Assembly (NCBI GenBank): GCA_018241425.1
Contig: JAFEDU010000004.1
Location: 363,746 to 427,745 of the forward strand
Length of the DNA stretch: 64,000 nt
Origin: Pseudomonadota bacterium
GTDB lineage: Bacteria; Pseudomonadota; Gammaproteobacteria; Steroidobacterales; Steroidobacteraceae
Direction of reading: 5' to 3'
The notes below the pieces were generated by a model, which did no database searches, was not told where the DNA came from, and worked only from the letters and a program-made list of their open reading frames with translations. This document shows, piece after piece, positions 43,424 through 55,498 of the stretch (its first letter is position 1; every line of letters starts with the position of its first letter). The position numbers were made by a program, and so were the translations under genes.

Positions 43424-43643
43424 GGCTTTCTCCTTGTAGGGGAAGCCATCCAAGGCAAGCCGTCGAGCGCGCCGTCTCGACCTTCTGATGCGTCGTTAAG
43501 CGCCGCTTAACACCGTGCTCGCCCGCTCCCGGGGCACTAAACTGCTGCTCTAAAGGCGGGACCGCACGTTCGAGGGAGGCGGGCGCAGCATTGCAGACCC
43601 TCACGCTGCCCGGTCGTCGGGTCGTGACAAAAGGGGGAAGTAC

Positions 43644-44498
43644 ATGGAAAAACGTGTCGCAGTGGTGACCGGTGCGAGCCGGGGCGCGGGCCAGGGCATC
43701 GCGCGGGCACTGGGGGCGGCGGGATATACCGTCTATGTCACCGGACGCAGCCAGACTGCGGATGCATCGCCGTTGGGAGGGACAATCCATGAAACGGCGG
43801 CGCAGGTAACTGCCGGCGGTGGGCGTGGCGTAGCGTATGCCTGCGATCATGCCGACGACGAAGCCGTGCGTGGCCTGTTCGCGACGGTTGAGCGCAATGA
43901 GGGTCGGCTGGACATCCTGGTCAACAACGCTGCGGCCATCAGCAGCGATCTGATCCAGCGCGGCGGATTCTGGACTCGACCGGTGGGAATGGCCGACATC
44001 ATCACGGTCGGCCTGCGCTCAAGCTACATCGCAGCTCACGCGGCGGCACCCCTGCTCGTAGCCAAGCCCGGCGGCCTGGTGGTATTCACATCGGCGCCGG
44101 GCGCCGTGAACTACGCCCACGGCCCTGCCTACGGCGCTCAGAAAGCCGGGACCGACAAGATGGCGGCCGACATGGCCGTAGACCTGCGCCCTTTCGGCGT
44201 GGCTTCAGTCAGCATCTGGATGGGCTTGTTGAAGACTGCGCGGTCGGCAGCCTCGATGGCGGAAAAGCCGGGCCAGTTCGACTTTTTGCTGCCCTATATG
44301 GAGACGCCGGACTTTACCGGACGCATTGTCGCGGCGATCCACGGCGACCCGGACATGATGGCGCTGTCGGGCCGCACCATAATCGGCGCGGAGCAGGCCA
44401 AGGTATATGGCGTACGTGATCTCGACGGTAACTCCCCGAACTCATTACGGCCCATCACCGGCGGTCCTTTCAAGTACGACGACCTCATCATCGACTGA
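43644..44498 (+). CDS. short-chain dehydrogenase/reductase, DHRS1-like
   Basis: 284-residue SDR. The cofactor motif TGASRGAGQGIA is at residues 10-21, NNAA at about 93, and the active-site Ser, Tyr and Lys are in TSAPG and YGAQK (about 150-171). The length and C-terminal extension resemble the DHRS1-like group of unknown substrate. AAAAGGGGGAAG precedes the ATG at 43644. The G+C content is visibly lower than in core genes. The dihaem cytochrome c gene follows after 230 bp in which I see no gene. Confidence 0.92.
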   Translation: MEKRVAVVTGASRGAGQGIARALGAAGYTVYVTGRSQTADASPLGGTIHETAAQVTAGGGRGVAYACDHADDEAVRGLFATVERNEGRLDILVNNAAAISSDLIQRGGFWTRPVGMADIITVGLRSSYIAAHAAAPLLVAKPGGLVVFTSAPGAVNYAHGPAYGAQKAGTDKMAADMAVDLRPFGVASVSIWMGLLKTARSAASMAEKPGQFDFLLPYMETPDFTGRIVAAIHGDPDMMALSGRTIIGAEQAKVYGVRDLDGNSPNSLRPITGGPFKYDDLIID

Positions 44499-44728
44499 CA
44501 GATGGAGGAACTGAAACTGAGGCGATCCCGAGGTGGACGCTAGGCCCCGCGATCCCCAAGGCATGGCGCGAGCGGTCACATCGCTTGAGCGACGGATACC
44601 CGCAGTGAAGCATCGGCGATGACAGGCGTACGCCTTGACCTGCTCGTTGGAAATTCCAGTCGCCACCCCCGATCCGACATCAGATACCGTAGGACATTCG
44701 GCTCAGTCGTAAACCGGGGATCAGTGTG

Positions 44729-45811
44729 ATGCAGCGAGCGCTGACGTTTGTGTGCCTGTGGCTTAGCGTATGGACGTACGTGCAGGCTGGCGGGGCACCG
44801 CCACACCGGCAGCCGGACTCGCCCCAGCCCGCTCATCCGCCGGCCATGGCATCGGACGCCCTCGCGGACATGCCACTTTGGGCGTACGGAATCACGACGC
44901 TGCCCCAACCTGGCGACACCGCCGAGCCGCAAGGGTGGGGTCGGCAGTTCAACCCCGCGATCGATCACGATGAGCAGCTCAAGCCAGCCCTTCATGTCGC
45001 AGGCAGTTCGCGGACCTACGCGCCTATCGACCTCCGGGACTGGGCGAACGCCGTCGACTGGTTTCCGGACGAACACTCACCAATGCCCGATGTCGTGCAA
45101 CACGGTTCGGCCGCGCTCGGCGAGCGGAGGCGCGCCTGCGCCTTTTGTCATCGCGTCAACGGCGGTGGGCGACCCGAGAACGCCCCCGTTGCCGGATTGC
45201 CGGTCGAGTACTTTCTGCGCCAGCTCGAAGACTTTCGTAGCGGCCGGAGGCATTCGACCGATCCGCGCAAGCCTAATGTCCCGACCATGATAGCCATCGC
45301 GCAGGCGATCAGCCCCGCCGAAGCACTCGCAGCGGCCGAGTATTACGCCAAGCAATCGGGCGCGCCGCGAATCCGCATCATCGAGAGCGACCGCGCGCCG
45401 CCAATTCAGCTTCATGGAAACTTGTTCGTCGCAACCAGCAACGAGCGCACCGAGCTGCTCACGGACCGCATCGCCGAACTGCTCGATGGCGACCACGAGC
45501 AGTTCAACGACAATCCGCACGTTGGTTACATGGCCTACGTCCCGCGCGGCAGCATCGAACGCGGGCGCGTGCTGGCAGCTGCGGGATCACCAGCGCAATC
45601 CTGCACTGCATGCCACGGAGCCGACCTGCGGGGGCTTGCCCTGGGGCCGCCGCTCGCTGGCCGCTCGCCCAGTTATCTCGTGCGCCAGCTGTACGACTTC
45701 AAGACCGGCGCGCGCGATGGCAGTCAAGCACCGCTGATGAAACCGATAGCCAGCCGCTTGAGCACGGAGCAGATGACCGACATCGCGGCGTATATCGCCT
45801 CGTTGCCGTGA
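44729..45811 (+). CDS. exported dihaem cytochrome c
   Basis: 360-residue periplasmic cytochrome. A signal peptide (residues 1-21) is followed by two class I-type domains, each with a haem site: CAFCH at about residue 138 and CTACH at about 293. Candidate Met ligands lie downstream (VPTMIAIAQ and APLMKPIAS). The domain pairing with YFLRQLEDFRSGRR and YLVRQLYDFKTGAR shows an internal duplication. It would carry electrons for an unidentified periplasmic dehydrogenase or oxidase. A GTG three bases earlier (44726) is an alternative start. Confidence 0.88.
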   Translation: MQRALTFVCLWLSVWTYVQAGGAPPHRQPDSPQPAHPPAMASDALADMPLWAYGITTLPQPGDTAEPQGWGRQFNPAIDHDEQLKPALHVAGSSRTYAPIDLRDWANAVDWFPDEHSPMPDVVQHGSAALGERRRACAFCHRVNGGGRPENAPVAGLPVEYFLRQLEDFRSGRRHSTDPRKPNVPTMIAIAQAISPAEALAAAEYYAKQSGAPRIRIIESDRAPPIQLHGNLFVATSNERTELLTDRIAELLDGDHEQFNDNPHVGYMAYVPRGSIERGRVLAAAGSPAQSCTACHGADLRGLALGPPLAGRSPSYLVRQLYDFKTGARDGSQAPLMKPIASRLSTEQMTDIAAYIASLP

Positions 45812-45866
45812 CACGGTCTAAAGGCCGATGAGCCGCCGTGAGACGGCCCGGAAGCGAGTAATTGGC

Positions 45867-45885
45867 GAGAGAGGGATTCGAACCC
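45867..45885. repeat. left attachment-site repeat (displaced tRNA 3' end)
   Basis: GAGAGAGGGATTCGAACCC is identical to 49905-49923. Read on the minus strand it is a T loop and acceptor 3' strand ending in GCCA, with no tRNA body attached, as left by site-specific integration into a tRNA gene. The following 155 bp to the next gene's stop hold no gene. Confidence 0.75.
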
Positions 45886-46040
45886 GGCTCAGGCATCAGA
45901 GAAATCAGTAACTTACGGACTTAAAAGACAATTTTGCCCCCTGCAGTCCCCTCGACCCCCCCGATTGGGCAGTAGATTTGGCAATAGCCTCCCCAGAAGG
46001 ATTTGCAGCCCCGGCGATTCTTTTGGCGCGACGTGAGTGA

Positions 46041-46940
46041 CTAGCGCCACTGGATCCAGTAGTCATAGTTGCTCTGCTCCGTCAGATTTCGCTCGAGCAC
46101 AAGCGGCGCAGACACGCCGCCGTCAATCCCGTATTCGCGCAGTACGAGATCATTTCGGAAGTCTGGATGTCCGCTAAGTCCCGCGAGCAAGCCGAGCGGC
46201 GTCTTGTGCAATCGCCGGTTGGCCAGCTCCAAGGTCGCCAGACGCTGGTCATCAGCTGACCAAGCTAGTGCGACGATCCACCGCCCTTGGCCGCCAAGCA
46301 CTGATTCTCTCTTATGGTCCACGACATCGAATACAAAAATCTTTCCAGATTGTTCTGAAGGCGCATACGCAAGTCGCTGCGAATCCACTGACCACGCCAT
46401 GGGAATGTCTAGCGTGTCCGATCTATCTTGCAGGCGATCTGTCTCTAGCGTGAGCACATTCACCACTACCGGGCGAGAAAATCGCGGAGTGAGAGCGGCG
46501 TATCGGCCGTCCGGGCTGGAAAGCACACGGTTGTCAGGGGACTCTCCGTAGCTTTTTGAATCGTCTAGCGCCTTCAAAGCCACGGTCAAATCCCCTTCAG
46601 GTGACAGCTGTGCCGGCTGCTTCACCGAATCGTGCAGTCGCCGGAACACATCAGCGCTTAGCCGATTTCGCGCGGCTCTAGTCAAAAGCGAACCTGCATC
46701 CGACGGCTCGACGGCGAATTCACCATTGCGAACGTGAAATCGCGTCTCATCCATGGCCTTCGTCGTGAAGTTGTATTGCCATAGATGTACGTCAAACTCA
46801 TCCTTGGCGACATCGCCAGTGCGCGCAAGCGCCGAACCAACAATGAGCACTAATGCGAGTGCCGGCATACGCCTGCACCAACCCTGGCGCGCGTCGGCAG
46901 ACTTTAATCGCCTCGATTCACTCTTGTGGGCGTCATCCAT
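46041..46940 (-). CDS. exported beta-propeller-like protein coupled to AbiEii
   Basis: 299-residue protein of unknown function. A hydrophobic segment near residues 25-40 (MPALALVLIVGSALA) looks like a signal peptide, with an N-terminal extension or a true start at 46868. The body has repeated strands of WD40/TolB-like type: SSPDGRYAALTPRF, WSVDSQRLAYAPSE and WSADDQRLATLEL at roughly 45-60 residue spacing. Its ATG (46940) overlaps the AbiEii stop by 8 bp, with GAGGGC upstream, so it is translated with the toxin gene. It is the third gene of the operon. Confidence 0.7.
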   Translation of the reverse strand: MDDAHKSESRRLKSADARQGWCRRMPALALVLIVGSALARTGDVAKDEFDVHLWQYNFTTKAMDETRFHVRNGEFAVEPSDAGSLLTRAARNRLSADVFRRLHDSVKQPAQLSPEGDLTVALKALDDSKSYGESPDNRVLSSPDGRYAALTPRFSRPVVVNVLTLETDRLQDRSDTLDIPMAWSVDSQRLAYAPSEQSGKIFVFDVVDHKRESVLGGQGRWIVALAWSADDQRLATLELANRRLHKTPLGLLAGLSGHPDFRNDLVLREYGIDGGVSAPLVLERNLTEQSNYDYWIQWR

Positions 46941-47868
46941 TCTGACTGCCCTCTAATTGCGACCATGGGCCGCCCGCCGCCCAAGACACCTTCGGAGTAT
47001 CGAACGCGATGCTTGTAAGAAGCGGCATGATGAAGTCGCGCACGCCAGTGACGACGACAGAGAAATCGCTTGCCAGCTTCGGCTCGCCGATTCGCCGCAC
47101 GAATGCATTCCACTGGGCCACATGCGCCGGATCATCGTAGAACGCCTCGGTTAGCGCGGGTGGCATCTCCGCGGGCACCGGTGTCTCACGTTTTTCAAAC
47201 GTCGACTGAAGTGCATTCCATAAGAATTCGCCTTTGAACGAGCAACTCCTAGAGAGCATCCAGATGTCGTAGAAGTCCTTCATCCGGCTATTGCGCAGGT
47301 CCCGGACGACCATCGCATGAAACTTCTCGGCGATGGCCGCTTCAACAGGGTACGCCGTGAGCCGAATCGGGTCGCCGCCCAACATGAGAGGAAACTCGAT
47401 CTTCACAGGATCCGGGACTACGGCGTCCCCCACACCGAAATCGATCTGCACGCGCTGGCGCACATTTCCCATGCGTGCTGTCAGGCGGATCCGCGTCCCC
47501 ACATATTCCGCCTCCTCCGTAATGGCCTCAGCCACGATGGTCGACGCATCGAATTGGACGACATCGCCGGCACTCTTGACCGCAGCACAGCGCGCAACGA
47601 GCTCGTGGAGAGTCGCTTGATCCGCTGCGCCTCGCCGCAACATATCGATGTCCATCGTGGGCCGCGCTCGCGGCAGTCCCCACACGCGCAGCATCAACGC
47701 GCCCTTCAGTAGCACCGTGTCCGCATCGGGCAGGCGGGAGATACGATCCAGGAAGCGTTCGATGACATACCGTTGCAGCACATCATTGAAGCTAAGACCA
47801 CCGGCGTCAGCGAAATTGCGCAGGCGAGCCAACGTAGAAGCCACGTTGGGAGGAGCCTGCGGGGTCAC
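46933..47868 (-). CDS. abiEii: type IV toxin AbiEii (nucleotidyltransferase)
   Basis: 311-residue nucleotidyltransferase-fold toxin. The active-site region LLKGALMLRVWG followed by TMDIDML (the two metal-binding Asp) is at about residues 53-76. KIEFPLML, AEKFHAM and KDFYDIW complete the AbiEii pattern. Known AbiEii proteins are GTP- or nucleotide-dependent toxins that trigger abortive infection during phage attack. The ATG overlaps the AbiEi stop by 4 bp. It appears intact, including both catalytic Asp. Confidence 0.93.
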   Translation of the reverse strand: MTPQAPPNVASTLARLRNFADAGGLSFNDVLQRYVIERFLDRISRLPDADTVLLKGALMLRVWGLPRARPTMDIDMLRRGAADQATLHELVARCAAVKSAGDVVQFDASTIVAEAITEEAEYVGTRIRLTARMGNVRQRVQIDFGVGDAVVPDPVKIEFPLMLGGDPIRLTAYPVEAAIAEKFHAMVVRDLRNSRMKDFYDIWMLSRSCSFKGEFLWNALQSTFEKRETPVPAEMPPALTEAFYDDPAHVAQWNAFVRRIGEPKLASDFSVVVTGVRDFIMPLLTSIAFDTPKVSWAAGGPWSQLEGSQNG

Positions 47869-48476
47869 GGGACTGCCTCGAGGTAGGGACCCATGACCCG
47901 CTCCTGCCGCAGAAGCTTTGCGAAGCGCAGGATTTCCTGATTCGTGACTCGCTTGCGTGATCGCGCAAAACGAAGCGCCTCCACAGCGACGTCGAGTCCG
48001 ATCTTGTTCCGGTACTTGAAGCAGTCGACCAGCGTACGGGCGACGCTGTAAACACGAATGACGGTGCCGTCGAGACTGTGGGGCTCTGCGCCCGCTTCGA
48101 ACGTCGCCGGATCGAACCGATAGACGATCACCGGAGGGGATCGAAGTCGCAGTGCGGCGTACTTGCCGCGAGGCACGGCCAGCTGAACGGCGCGTGGCAC
48201 CTGTGTGGTCAGCTCATGGAAGGACAGCGCCGAGATGAGGCAGACCACGGCCTTTGGCGCCTTGACCGCGACCACCGCAAGATCGGGCTTGCTGAACTCC
48301 TCCGCCGATGCAAGGCGATACAGGCCTCGGGTCAGTCGAATGACCTGGCCCTCAGCCGCGAGCCGGTACAGCGTCGCCGGATGAATGCCGGCGCTGAGTA
48401 CTTCTCCGGTTCGCAGCGTCCCGCCCCGCTCTCGGAAGGCGGCAAGTGCCTGATCGATGTTCCGCGTGTGAGCCAT
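47865..48476 (-). CDS. abiEi: AbiEi antitoxin and transcriptional autoregulator
   Basis: 203-residue antitoxin. The N-terminal winged helix (RTGEVLSAGIHPATLYRLAAEGQVIRLTRGLYRL, about residues 21-55) binds DNA. The C-terminal domain neutralises the toxin and aids repression in characterised members. It is encoded immediately before AbiEii with a 4-bp overlap, the normal order. The ATG at 48476 has no ribosome binding site and sits where the predicted promoter would start transcription, so the mRNA may be leaderless. Confidence 0.92.
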   Translation of the reverse strand: MAHTRNIDQALAAFRERGGTLRTGEVLSAGIHPATLYRLAAEGQVIRLTRGLYRLASAEEFSKPDLAVVAVKAPKAVVCLISALSFHELTTQVPRAVQLAVPRGKYAALRLRSPPVIVYRFDPATFEAGAEPHSLDGTVIRVYSVARTLVDCFKYRNKIGLDVAVEALRFARSRKRVTNQEILRFAKLLRQERVMGPYLEAVP

Positions 48477-48483
48477 ATGGATA

Positions 48484-48513
48484 ATATTAGTACCAGTTAT
48501 ACATTTCTGGCAA
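48484..48513 (-). promoter_or_regulatory. predicted abiE promoter
   Basis: On the minus strand TTGCCA (48513-48508) and TAATAT (48489-48484) are 18 bp apart in an AT-rich stretch. The -10 ends 7 bp before the abiEi ATG, placing the transcription start at or next to the start codon. Imperfect dyad symmetry (TATTAG...AGTTATA) overlaps it and could bind AbiEi. Confidence 0.5.
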
Positions 48514-48545
48514 GCTTTTTATCCATCCAATCACCGAAGAGATCG

Positions 48546-49871
48546 ATGTCCATCCGAGGTCCCAGCACAGGCGGCATCCGAGCCAAGCCCAACAACCGCA
48601 TCCAGTTCGACTTCATGCTGGATGGCGTCCGGTATCGGCTCTCTATACGACGCTCGCCAACCACCCAAAACCTCCAGGCAGCCCGCGAGAGGTTGAACGG
48701 CATTCGGCAGAGGATCCGCGCCAGCACGTTCCACTTCGACGAGGAGTTCCCCGGGTACCGCTTTCTCGGTCGTGTGATCGATCCGTCCTAGGTCCGTACC
48801 TGTGATCAGGTCTTCGACCAATTCATCGCACACTGCGAGTCGCGATTCAGGCGCGATGATCTCGCGTGGTCTACGTTGTTAGGCTATCGGCGCGTGCTGA
48901 ACGCACTTTGGCGACCGCGGATCGGAGCCTTGCCCTTCCTGAGGGTCAACTACGTGACGCTCGCGCGAGTGGCGGATGCGTACCGCTGCAGCCGAAAGAG
49001 ATTCAACAACGCGATTAGCGTGCTCCGGCGAGCGTTTGAGTTCGGCTACCGCAATCATCCGCACCACATCAACCCCGCAGGTGGGCTGCGTGGGGGCCGC
49101 ATGTCACGCAAGGAGCCGATCCGGCCCGATCCATTCCGGATCGAAGAGGCTGAGCAATTGATCGTCGCGATCCGCGCGGACTGGCGTGAGGCGCAGGCCA
49201 ACTACGACGAGTTTCGATTCCTCACGGGCCTGCGTCCGTCGGAGCAGATCGCTCTTCGCATTTCAGACTTCGATGCCACACGCGGCACGCTGCGAGTAGA
49301 CAAGGCACGCGTCGCCGGAGTGGATCGAGCGACGACGAAGACGGGTGTCCATCGCGCCTTCGAGCTGTGCCCTCGCGCGCTCGCAGTACTGCGCCGACAG
49401 CTCAAGTTGCGCGAGCGTCTGCGACATGAAGGTCGACTTGACCATGATCACCTCATCGTCGGCGACCACGGTTCGCCGTTGCGCTCGATTCACGAGGCCA
49501 GTGCGCGATGGGCGAAAACGCTGGGGCGCTTGCCGATCCGCCCGCGGCGGCCGTACTGCGCGCGTCATAGCTCCGTGAGCTGGAACCTGATGCTCGGCAA
49601 GAACCCGCTCTGGGTGGCGCGCCAGCATGGCCACAGCGTGCGCACGATGCTCGAGGTCTACGCGGCCTGGGCTGACGGGGCGGTCGAATCCGACCTTGCC
49701 GCGATCCGGCGATCGATGGGATATATCGGCGACGGAATCACGAACGACCGGCCGAGGTTGCTGCGGTGGCTCGCGGGTTGGCTAATTCGGGAGCCCGGGC
49801 CGGCCTCAGCAGTCTCCAGGTTCAGCGTCTGGCACTGGATTTGGCACCAGGAACGCGGCGCCTGCACGTAA
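48546..49871 (+). pseudogene. tyrosine integrase interrupted by an in-frame amber codon
   Basis: One reading frame from ATG 48546 to TGA/TAA-class stop at 49871 is broken only by TAG at 48789-48791. Before the stop lies an N-terminal arm-binding domain of DUF3596 type (GIRAKPNNRIQFDF, then LDGVRYRLSIRRSPTTQNLQ). After it the frame reads on through the core-binding and catalytic domains: Arg in TGLRPSEQIALR, a Tyr-x-x-Arg-His box (YCARHS), HGH and the nucleophile Tyr in LEVYAAW. A C-terminal fragment could start at ATG 48876 but would lack the arm domain. It most likely drove integration at tRNA-Ser before inactivation. Confidence 0.8.
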
Positions 49872-49897
49872 GTCTATGACGCTACAAAGAGAAAGAC

Positions 49898-49988
49898 TGG
49901 CGGAGAGAGAGGGATTCGAACCCTCGAAGGGCTTTTGACCCTTACACCCTTAGCAGGGGTGCGCCTTCGACCACTCGGCCATCTCTCC
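49898..49988 (-). tRNA. tRNA-Ser (anticodon GCU)
   Basis: A 91-nt class II tRNA on the minus strand. The acceptor stem is GGAGAGA/TCTCTCC, the anticodon loop CTGCTAA sits in a CACCC/GGGTG stem, a long variable arm follows, and the T loop is TTCGAAT. The discriminator G and CCA are encoded. It reads AGU/AGC codons. Its 3' end is the integration site of the adjacent islet and remains functional. Confidence 0.97.
49905..49923. repeat. right attachment-site repeat within tRNA-Ser
   Basis: The same 19 bp as 45867-45885. Here it forms part of the intact tRNA-Ser(GCU) gene, covering the T arm and part of the 3' acceptor strand. Confidence 0.75.
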
Positions 49989-50107
49989 GCTTTCTAAAAT
50001 CATCTGCCAAATCATGCGGTTGCGGCAGCATTAGCCGGTCTGGCCGGCGAGCGGGCGGCCATGATACTCAAATGCTCGCCCGCGCGGCAAAACCCCCATG
50101 CCCGCCG

Positions 50108-52714
<2,607 letters not shown>

Positions 52715-52738
52715 GTAAGTCGGTTTGCTCAAGTTGCT

Positions 52739-53233
52739 TCAGTCCAGTTCCGGATCGGCGCCCACGGCCGCGCGGATATGATCCGCTGAAAAGCCACGAT
52801 ACTGCAAAAAGCGCATCTGCCGCGCCTTCTCGGGCCAGCTCTTCGGTGCGCGTCCGCCGAACTTCGTGCGGCACGCCTTGGCGGCCAGCTGCACCCAGTC
52901 ATCGCGCGCAGCGATGCTCGCCGCGATCAGCCCGTCCGGCACGCCCTGGCGGCGCAGGTCCGCCGCGATGCGCACCGGCCCCTGGCCCCGGCCCGCGTGC
53001 CAGCTGACATAGTTCTCGACGTAGCGGCTCTCGTTCAGCAGCCCCTCCTCGGCGAGCTCTCCCACCACGCCCTCGGCCACCCCGGCAAGGCAACCGCGCT
53101 TCTCGAGCGCCTCGCGCAGCTCCCCGGTGGCGAAGTCGCGCCGCGCGAGGAGGCCCAGGGCGAGCGTGCGCGCCCGGGCCGGATCAGCGGCCTCATCGGG
53201 GGTCGGGGGCGTGCGCGGGCGACGTAGGGTCAT
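52739..53233 (-). CDS. recX: RecA regulatory protein RecX
   Basis: 164-residue RecX protein that caps and limits RecA filaments. Tandem three-helix repeats are visible: LLARRDFATGELREALEKRG, LNESRYVENYVSWHAGRGQGPVRIAADLRRQGV and the C-terminal MRFLQYRGFSADHIRAAV. It lies between recA and alaS in the same direction as both. It is separated from recA by about 550 bp holding an oppositely oriented exported protein gene, so recA read-through into recX is unlikely here. Confidence 0.94.
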   Translation of the reverse strand: MTLRRPRTPPTPDEAADPARARTLALGLLARRDFATGELREALEKRGCLAGVAEGVVGELAEEGLLNESRYVENYVSWHAGRGQGPVRIAADLRRQGVPDGLIAASIAARDDWVQLAAKACRTKFGGRAPKSWPEKARQMRFLQYRGFSADHIRAAVGADPELD

Positions 53234-53342
53234 CGATTTGGGGGGTCAGGCGTCTGACTGTACTGCGACAGTGCTTACAGTATAGTGAGGAGTCCCGGCG
53301 GTGCTTACGGGCCGCCCCAACCCCACAAGTTAAGGATGGATC

Positions 53343-53726
53343 ATGCGACTCTCCTCAGGAGTGCTGACGGCGATTGGTATTGGTGCAGTTTCCCTGGCCC
53401 TGGCGGATGCGCCGGCCACCCCCCCGACCCCGAGCAGCACCCCGGTCGCCCCGACGGCTGCCCAGACCCCCGCGCCCGCCGCCGCGCCGGATACCCCGGC
53501 CGAAGACGTACAGCTGGATCGCCACCTGCGTTCCGAGGGCTACAAGGTCGAGATGCACGACGGCCAGAAGAAGTACTGTCGCAAAGAGGACGTGATCGGT
53601 ACCCGCCTGGGAGCGGGCACCAAGACCTGCAGCACGGCCGAGCAACTGAAGATCACCGAGGCCCAGGCGCACGAGGCCGCCGAGCGCGCCCAGCGCCAGC
53701 AGTCCAGCGGGCCGAGAGGCCAGTAA
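53343..53726 (+). CDS. small exported protein of unknown function
   Basis: 127-residue protein. A signal peptide (residues 1-22) is followed by a Pro/Ala/Thr-rich linker (about 23-55), then a compact domain with two cysteines: KKYCRKEDVIGTRLGAGTKTC. That cysteine-flanked motif recurs, to my knowledge, in small exported proteins of Xanthomonadales-like bacteria, without assigned function. The C-terminus is a charged helix. It is inserted between recA and recX on the opposite strand and ends at a hairpin shared with recA. Confidence 0.75.
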   Translation: MRLSSGVLTAIGIGAVSLALADAPATPPTPSSTPVAPTAAQTPAPAAAPDTPAEDVQLDRHLRSEGYKVEMHDGQKKYCRKEDVIGTRLGAGTKTCSTAEQLKITEAQAHEAAERAQRQQSSGPRGQ

Positions 53727-53745
53727 GACGCGATCTGTGGGGTGA

Positions 53746-53777
53746 ACCGGGCCGCCGCGCTCGCGCGGCGGCCCGGT
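53746..53777. terminator. bidirectional terminator between recA and the convergent gene
   Basis: A perfect 14-bp inverted repeat (ACCGGGCCGCCGCG and its complement) with a 4-nt loop, located 8 bp after the recA stop and 20 bp after the stop of the opposing gene. There is no T-tract. Confidence 0.7.
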
Positions 53778-53784
53778 CATCGGA

Positions 53785-54816
<1,032 letters not shown>

Positions 54817-54866
54817 CTGGGTTTCCCGAAAGTTAAGAGGTGGAGCGGGGAGAGGGTTCGCGGACG

Positions 54867-54875
54867 ATTATCACA
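54867..54875 (-). promoter_or_regulatory. possible extended -10 of recA
   Basis: TGTGATAAT on the minus strand is an extended -10 (TGn plus GATAAT) 51 bp upstream of the recA ATG. No convincing -35 or LexA operator accompanies it. Confidence 0.35.
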
Positions 54876-54913
54876 TAAAGAGTGCGCGCGTTGAGCACGC
54901 CGCGACACTTGTT

Positions 54914-55498
54914 TTAGCGTGATTGGCGCAGTTTTTCCGCCTTACCCAGTGGTCGTGATTCGAGGACACTGTATAGCGGGCCGCCTGCGCGCATGGTGCT
55001 CTCCACGAGCGCCAGCTCCTGGCAGCGAAAACTCACCGGCGCGAACGGCAACGCGGCCGCGTGCCCGCCGCGGACCTTGCGCGCCACGGTCACATGCGCG
55101 CGGAAGGGCTTGAGATCCGGGGTAAATCCGGCGGCGAGCGTCGCGGCGCGCAGCCCGCCCGCGAGCGCCACGACCTCCGGAGGATCGGCGTCCGTCACCA
55201 GGGCCAGCACGCCCGCCTTGCGCCAGAACTCGAGCCGCGTGAATCCCAAGGGCGGCGGCACCTCGGCCTCGCCGTCCGCGATCCGGCCGATGAGCGCTGC
55301 AAGCTCGGCGAGCCGCGCGCCGGATACGGCGCCCAGGAAGGCGAGCGTGACGTGGAAGTTCCCGTCCGGGACCGGCCGGCCGCCACAGACGGCGACCGCG
55401 GCCGCGCTCGCGGCGGCGATCGCCGCGCGGTCCGCTTTTGCGGGCCACAGGGCGAAGAACACGCGCCTCGCCGCAGGCGCGCCGCGCGGGCCGCTCAC
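54914..55498 (-). CDS. thpR: RNA 2',3'-cyclic phosphodiesterase (2'-5' RNA ligase family)
   Basis: 194-residue 2H phosphoesterase. The two catalytic HxT motifs are HVTLAFLG (about residue 50) and HVTVARK (about 136). VFFALWP opens the fold. The start is GTG at 55498, overlapping the pncC stop (GTGA), so it is coupled to pncC; the frame is open far upstream but that is pncC's antiparallel-free shadow. The enzyme opens 2',3'-cyclic phosphates; its physiological RNA is unclear. It sits between pncC and recA. Confidence 0.9.
   Translation of the reverse strand: MSGPRGAPAARRVFFALWPAKADRAAIAAASAAAVAVCGGRPVPDGNFHVTLAFLGAVSGARLAELAALIGRIADGEAEVPPPLGFTRLEFWRKAGVLALVTDADPPEVVALAGGLRAATLAAGFTPDLKPFRAHVTVARKVRGGHAAALPFAPVSFRCQELALVESTMRAGGPLYSVLESRPLGKAEKLRQSR

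Larger units (their letters stand above)
45867..49923. mobile_element. integrative islet at tRNA-Ser carrying an AbiE toxin-antitoxin system
   Basis: About 4.06 kb bounded by the 19-bp direct repeat GAGAGAGGGATTCGAACCC. The right copy lies in the T arm and acceptor 3' half of tRNA-Ser(GCU). An integrase-family gene is adjacent to the tRNA, as in classical tRNA-targeting elements. Cargo: AbiEi, AbiEii and a coupled exported protein. The G+C content is visibly lower than in the flanks. The integrase is interrupted by a stop codon, so the element is probably immobile now. Confidence 0.75.

Noticed and set aside
45863..45890. A second complete tRNA gene at the left repeat
   Set aside because: Only the T-loop and acceptor 3' part are present; no anticodon or D arm.
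45961..46010. Similarity of the region right of the left repeat (gatttggca) to the 3' end of the integrase gene
   Set aside because: Only a short partial match; too weak to claim a second integrase remnant.
48078..48545. Upstream part of the integrase N-terminal frame
   Set aside because: It is antisense to abiEi and lies before the first plausible start with a ribosome site (48546).
54817..54913. LexA (SOS) box upstream of recA
   Set aside because: I looked for CTG-N10-CAG and TTAG-N6-TACTA type sites and found none convincing.
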